DNA from: Gp6-AA40 sp050742535 | GTDB lineage: Bacteria > Acidobacteriota > Vicinamibacteria > Vicinamibacterales > UBA2999 | Assembly: GCA_050742535.1 (NCBI GenBank) | Contig: JBOGIQ010000367.1 | Location: 1 to 5,777 of the forward strand | DNA: 5,777 nt | Reading direction: 5' to 3' | Part shown: in pieces, positions 3,847 to 5,777 of the stretch | How the letters are laid out: the number at the start of each line of letters is the position of its first letter | Numbering within the stretch: the stretch's first letter is position 1 | The notes under the pieces: model-generated | What the model was told of the DNA's origin: nothing | Databases searched by the model: none | What the model saw: the letters and a program-made list of their open reading frames with translations, nothing else | Program-made: the position numbers and the translations under genes

Positions 3847-5777
3847 TTACCGGCTGACCTGGACGCTGGTTCCACCGCCAGGGCCGCCGCCGCCAGGGTC
3901 ACCGGCGGAGACAAGCTTGACCCAGAGCGAGTCCTGGCCCTTGTAGTACGAGGTGTCGCTGGCCTGGCGCAGCGCATCCAGGCTGTTCTGCGGCGTACCC
4001 GAGGCTGCGGTGGTGAATCCCGGTAGCTCGAAGATCACCCACGAGCCGCGATCCAGCTCCGTCACGGAAAGGTTCATGTTCGGCCGTTCGGTGGTCACCT
4101 TGATCTCGGTACCGGCTCGTACGTTGCCCGAGGTGACAGTGTATTCCTTGCCATTGCGGCTGAGAACAACTGGGGGCTGTGCAGGTGCTGCAGCGGCCCC
4201 TCCGGCTCGACCACCAGGTGCGCCTTGGCCAAGACCGGCAGCCGCGCCAGCAGCGGGAGCTGCACCCGGTGCACCCGGTGCGCCCGGCGCGCCACGACCC
4301 GCGCCAGCGCCAGGACCGGCAGGTGCGCCAAATCCACCACGGCCGGGACCGGCAGCGCCTCTGCCACCACCAGCACCACGACCACCGCCGCCGGGGCCGC
4401 CAATATTCATGCGCCCGACATCGCCCTTGCACACGGCAGCGTTCCAGGCTGGCTTGATCTCACAGGCTTCCGTGTCGACGGCGATGCTGTCGTTGACGCC
4501 GTCGTGGATGATCACGAAGGAGTTGGGACCGAAGCCGAGCGAGCCGTCCTTGTCGCGGTACGCCGCGGTCTTATAGGACGTACTGCCTCCGTTATCGCTG
4601 GCCCACTTGCGGTTGTTCTCCATCGGCGCGAAATACACCGGCTTGGCGTTGACGAATTTCACGCGCTCGAAGGCGTTATTGGTGCTGACTCCGAAGCTGC
4701 TGAACATCAGGTTCGAGATCGCTCCCGTCTTGCGAGTGGCGTTGTCCTCGTAATTCCGGAAAGTGGTATTCACCACGTCATGACGGTAATCGTAGTACTC
4801 GTAGCCGCGGATCGGGAAATCCGGCAGCGCGGCCTTCGGCAAGCTGCGGCCGTACGCCTTTTCCGCGTCAGTCGTGGGGTTGCCGATGTTCTCGGTTTCG
4901 CCCACGAACAGCGAGTCAACGACCTGTGACGTAAAGGCGTAGCGGCCGAATGCGCCGGACGCGTGCGTAAAGCCGATCGCGTTGTCGGCCAGCTTCACGT
5001 TCCTGAATACGTGCATCTCACCGCGGCCCCAAATGGCGCCATTCCGGTTCTTGTAGGCGGTGAGATCCTGGAAGACCGATTCCAACGCCCGGCTGTTCGG
5101 GTCAGCGGGATTTTCAAGACCGGTATGCGAGCTGCCGGTCACACCGAACGTGTTATTGACCGCAATGTTTCGGTCGAACATGAACGCGTCGTAGTTGGAG
5201 TGGGCGACGTTGCCCGTGAACTCGCGGAATGGCGTTCGACGCGGCCACGTCTTCGCACTGATCTCCGTGCCTTCGAATTTACCGTTCGGGTGCTCCGGCA
5301 ATGACATCCAGAAGCCGTTCGAGTCGGAACCCGCGGCCACGTTGTCGCGGTACGTGTTGTCCGGATTGGTGATCCAGAAACTCGCCACCGTGTTGTCCGA
5401 GGGCAGCAGGACATCCTTGGATTGCTGGCCATTCGTTCCCATCCTGGGCTCGCCGCTCGCGGCGAGGTTGGTCGGGACGCACGGCTTGGACGTATGACAC
5501 TTGGTCTGGATCGCCAGGTTGCGGACAAACTCGTTGCCGTGCTCGATGCCGTCCTCGAGGAAGAAGCAGTGACCGACGGTGTTGTAGGTCACGTTGTTCT
5601 CGACGCGCAGGAAGTTCGTGCCGTGCACGGTCACGCAGCGGTTGTAGGTATCGTGGAGCGCCGCGTTCCTGATGTACTGTCCTTTGGCATCGCCGATCAG
5701 ATGCCAGTGGATCGGATACCGGGCCAGCGTCAGGTTCTGGCCCATGCGATTGAACTCGACGCCCTCGACGAACATCT
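3847..5777 (-). CDS. G8/CEMIP-type right-handed beta-helix protein, N-terminus outside the window
   Basis: The frame runs from the right edge to the TAA at 3847-3849. The first visible Met (base 5775) is at the very edge and is probably internal: the usual signal peptide and G8 domain would lie beyond the window. Counting from it, residues 18-76 carry the signature of the CEMIP/KIAA1199, TMEM2 and fibrocystin-like family: ARYPIHWHLIGD (18-29), YIRNAALHDTYNRCVTVHGT (34-53), then NNVTYNTVGHCFFLEDGIEHGN (60-81). Asn- and Gly-rich parallel beta-helix coils follow to about residue 375, including NPDNTYRDNVAAGSDSNGFW and FTGNVAHSNYDAFMFDRNIAVNN. Residues 459-534 are a Gly/Ala/Pro-rich tract. A conserved C-terminal beta domain follows (RNGKEYTVTSG, RGSWVIFELPGF, SYYKGQDSLWVKLV), then a second Gly-rich run (GGGGPGGG). 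Vertebrate CEMIP and TMEM2 act on hyaluronan; the bacterial proteins are uncharacterised, so a polysaccharide-binding or degrading extracellular role is only inferred. A strong terminator follows the stop codon. Confidence 0.88.
   Translation of the reverse strand, partial: MFVEGVEFNRMGQNLTLARYPIHWHLIGDAKGQYIRNAALHDTYNRCVTVHGTNFLRVENNVTYNTVGHCFFLEDGIEHGNEFVRNLAIQTKCHTSKPCVPTNLAASGEPRMGTNGQQSKDVLLPSDNTVASFWITNPDNTYRDNVAAGSDSNGFWMSLPEHPNGKFEGTEISAKTWPRRTPFREFTGNVAHSNYDAFMFDRNIAVNNTFGVTGSSHTGLENPADPNSRALESVFQDLTAYKNRNGAIWGRGEMHVFRNVKLADNAIGFTHASGAFGRYAFTSQVVDSLFVGETENIGNPTTDAEKAYGRSLPKAALPDFPIRGYEYYDYRHDVVNTTFRNYEDNATRKTGAISNLMFSSFGVSTNNAFERVKFVNAKPVYFAPMENNRKWASDNGGSTSYKTAAYRDKDGSLGFGPNSFVIIHDGVNDSIAVDTEACEIKPAWNAAVCKGDVGRMNIGGPGGGGRGAGGGRGAAGPGRGGFGAPAGPGAGAGRGAPGAPGAPGAAPAAGAAAGLGQGAPGGRAGGAAAAPAQPPVVLSRNGKEYTVTSGNVRAGTEIKVTTERPNMNLSVTELDRGSWVIFELPGFTTAASGTPQNSLDALRQASDTSYYKGQDSLWVKLVSAGDPGGGGPGGGTSVQVSR
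3871..3897 (-). repeat. Short C-terminal Gly-rich run of the beta-helix protein
   Basis: This stretch codes for PGGGGPGGG near residues 627-635, followed by the last residues TSVQVSR. It resembles the larger Gly-rich tract in the same gene and probably arose by the same slippage-prone GC-rich codons. Confidence 0.7.
4174..4401 (-). repeat. Gly/Ala/Pro-rich low-complexity coding tract with 9-nt repeats
   Basis: This segment codes for about 76 residues made almost only of Gly, Ala, Pro and Arg. It starts with GGPGGGGRGAGGGRG, contains a short collagen-like GAPGAPGAPGA run, and ends before PPVVLSRNGKEY. The collagen-like part comes from a near-perfect 9-nt unit (GCACCCGGT on the plus strand) repeated about 3.5 times at 4262-4293. 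The tract lies between the beta-helix and the C-terminal beta domain, so it probably acts as a flexible linker. The coding strand has many GG runs. Confidence 0.85.

Noticed and set aside
4262..4293. Possible CRISPR-like or regulatory short repeat array
   Set aside because: The 9-nt units are directly adjacent with no spacers and lie in frame in a coding low-complexity tract.
3953..4576. Long Pro/Ala-rich plus-strand frame opposite the beta-helix gene
   Set aside because: It is the complement of the Gly-rich coding tract; the minus-strand frame has clear family motifs on both sides of it.

Overview
The window looks like chromosomal DNA of an Acidobacteriota bacterium, possibly a GC-rich soil lineage such as Vicinamibacteria. 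The best taxonomic clue is a complete TIGR03435/DUF3738 protein, a paralogous family expanded mainly in Acidobacteria. The CotH-type and G8/CEMIP-type proteins at the two ends also fit a large soil or environmental genome. The lineage is inferred from protein families only; no rRNA or tRNA gene is visible.

Layout, left to right. (1) Bases 1-1288, plus strand: the 3' part of a CotH-family protein kinase gene, cut by the left edge. (2) 1390-1815, plus: a complete small SnoaL/NTF2-fold gene behind a strong Shine-Dalgarno sequence. (3) 1852-2175, minus: an unrecognised three-helix membrane protein, convergent with the previous gene. (4) 2321-3142, minus: the exported TIGR03435 protein. (5) about 3193-3420, minus: what looks like a frameshifted remnant of the C-terminus of a TolB/PD40-type beta-propeller gene. 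(6) 3463-3732, minus: a small probable protein ending in a CxxxC motif. (7) 3793-3823: a very clear intrinsic terminator for minus-strand transcription. (8) 3847-5777, minus: the 3' part of a large secreted-type right-handed beta-helix protein of the G8/CEMIP (KIAA1199/TMEM2) type, cut by the right edge and carrying a long Gly/Ala/Pro-rich tract.

The genes do not form an evident pathway. The plus-strand pair and the minus-strand block converge near 1816-1851. The strong terminator separates the G8/CEMIP-type gene from the smaller genes beyond it. The region between the TIGR03435 gene and that terminator looks like decaying accessory DNA. I see no CRISPR array, insertion sequence, integrase, toxin-antitoxin pair or defence system. 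The items most worth a second look are the bacterial CEMIP-like protein with its collagen-like insert, the broken propeller remnant, and the in-frame tandem duplication near the nucleotide-binding end of the CotH kinase.
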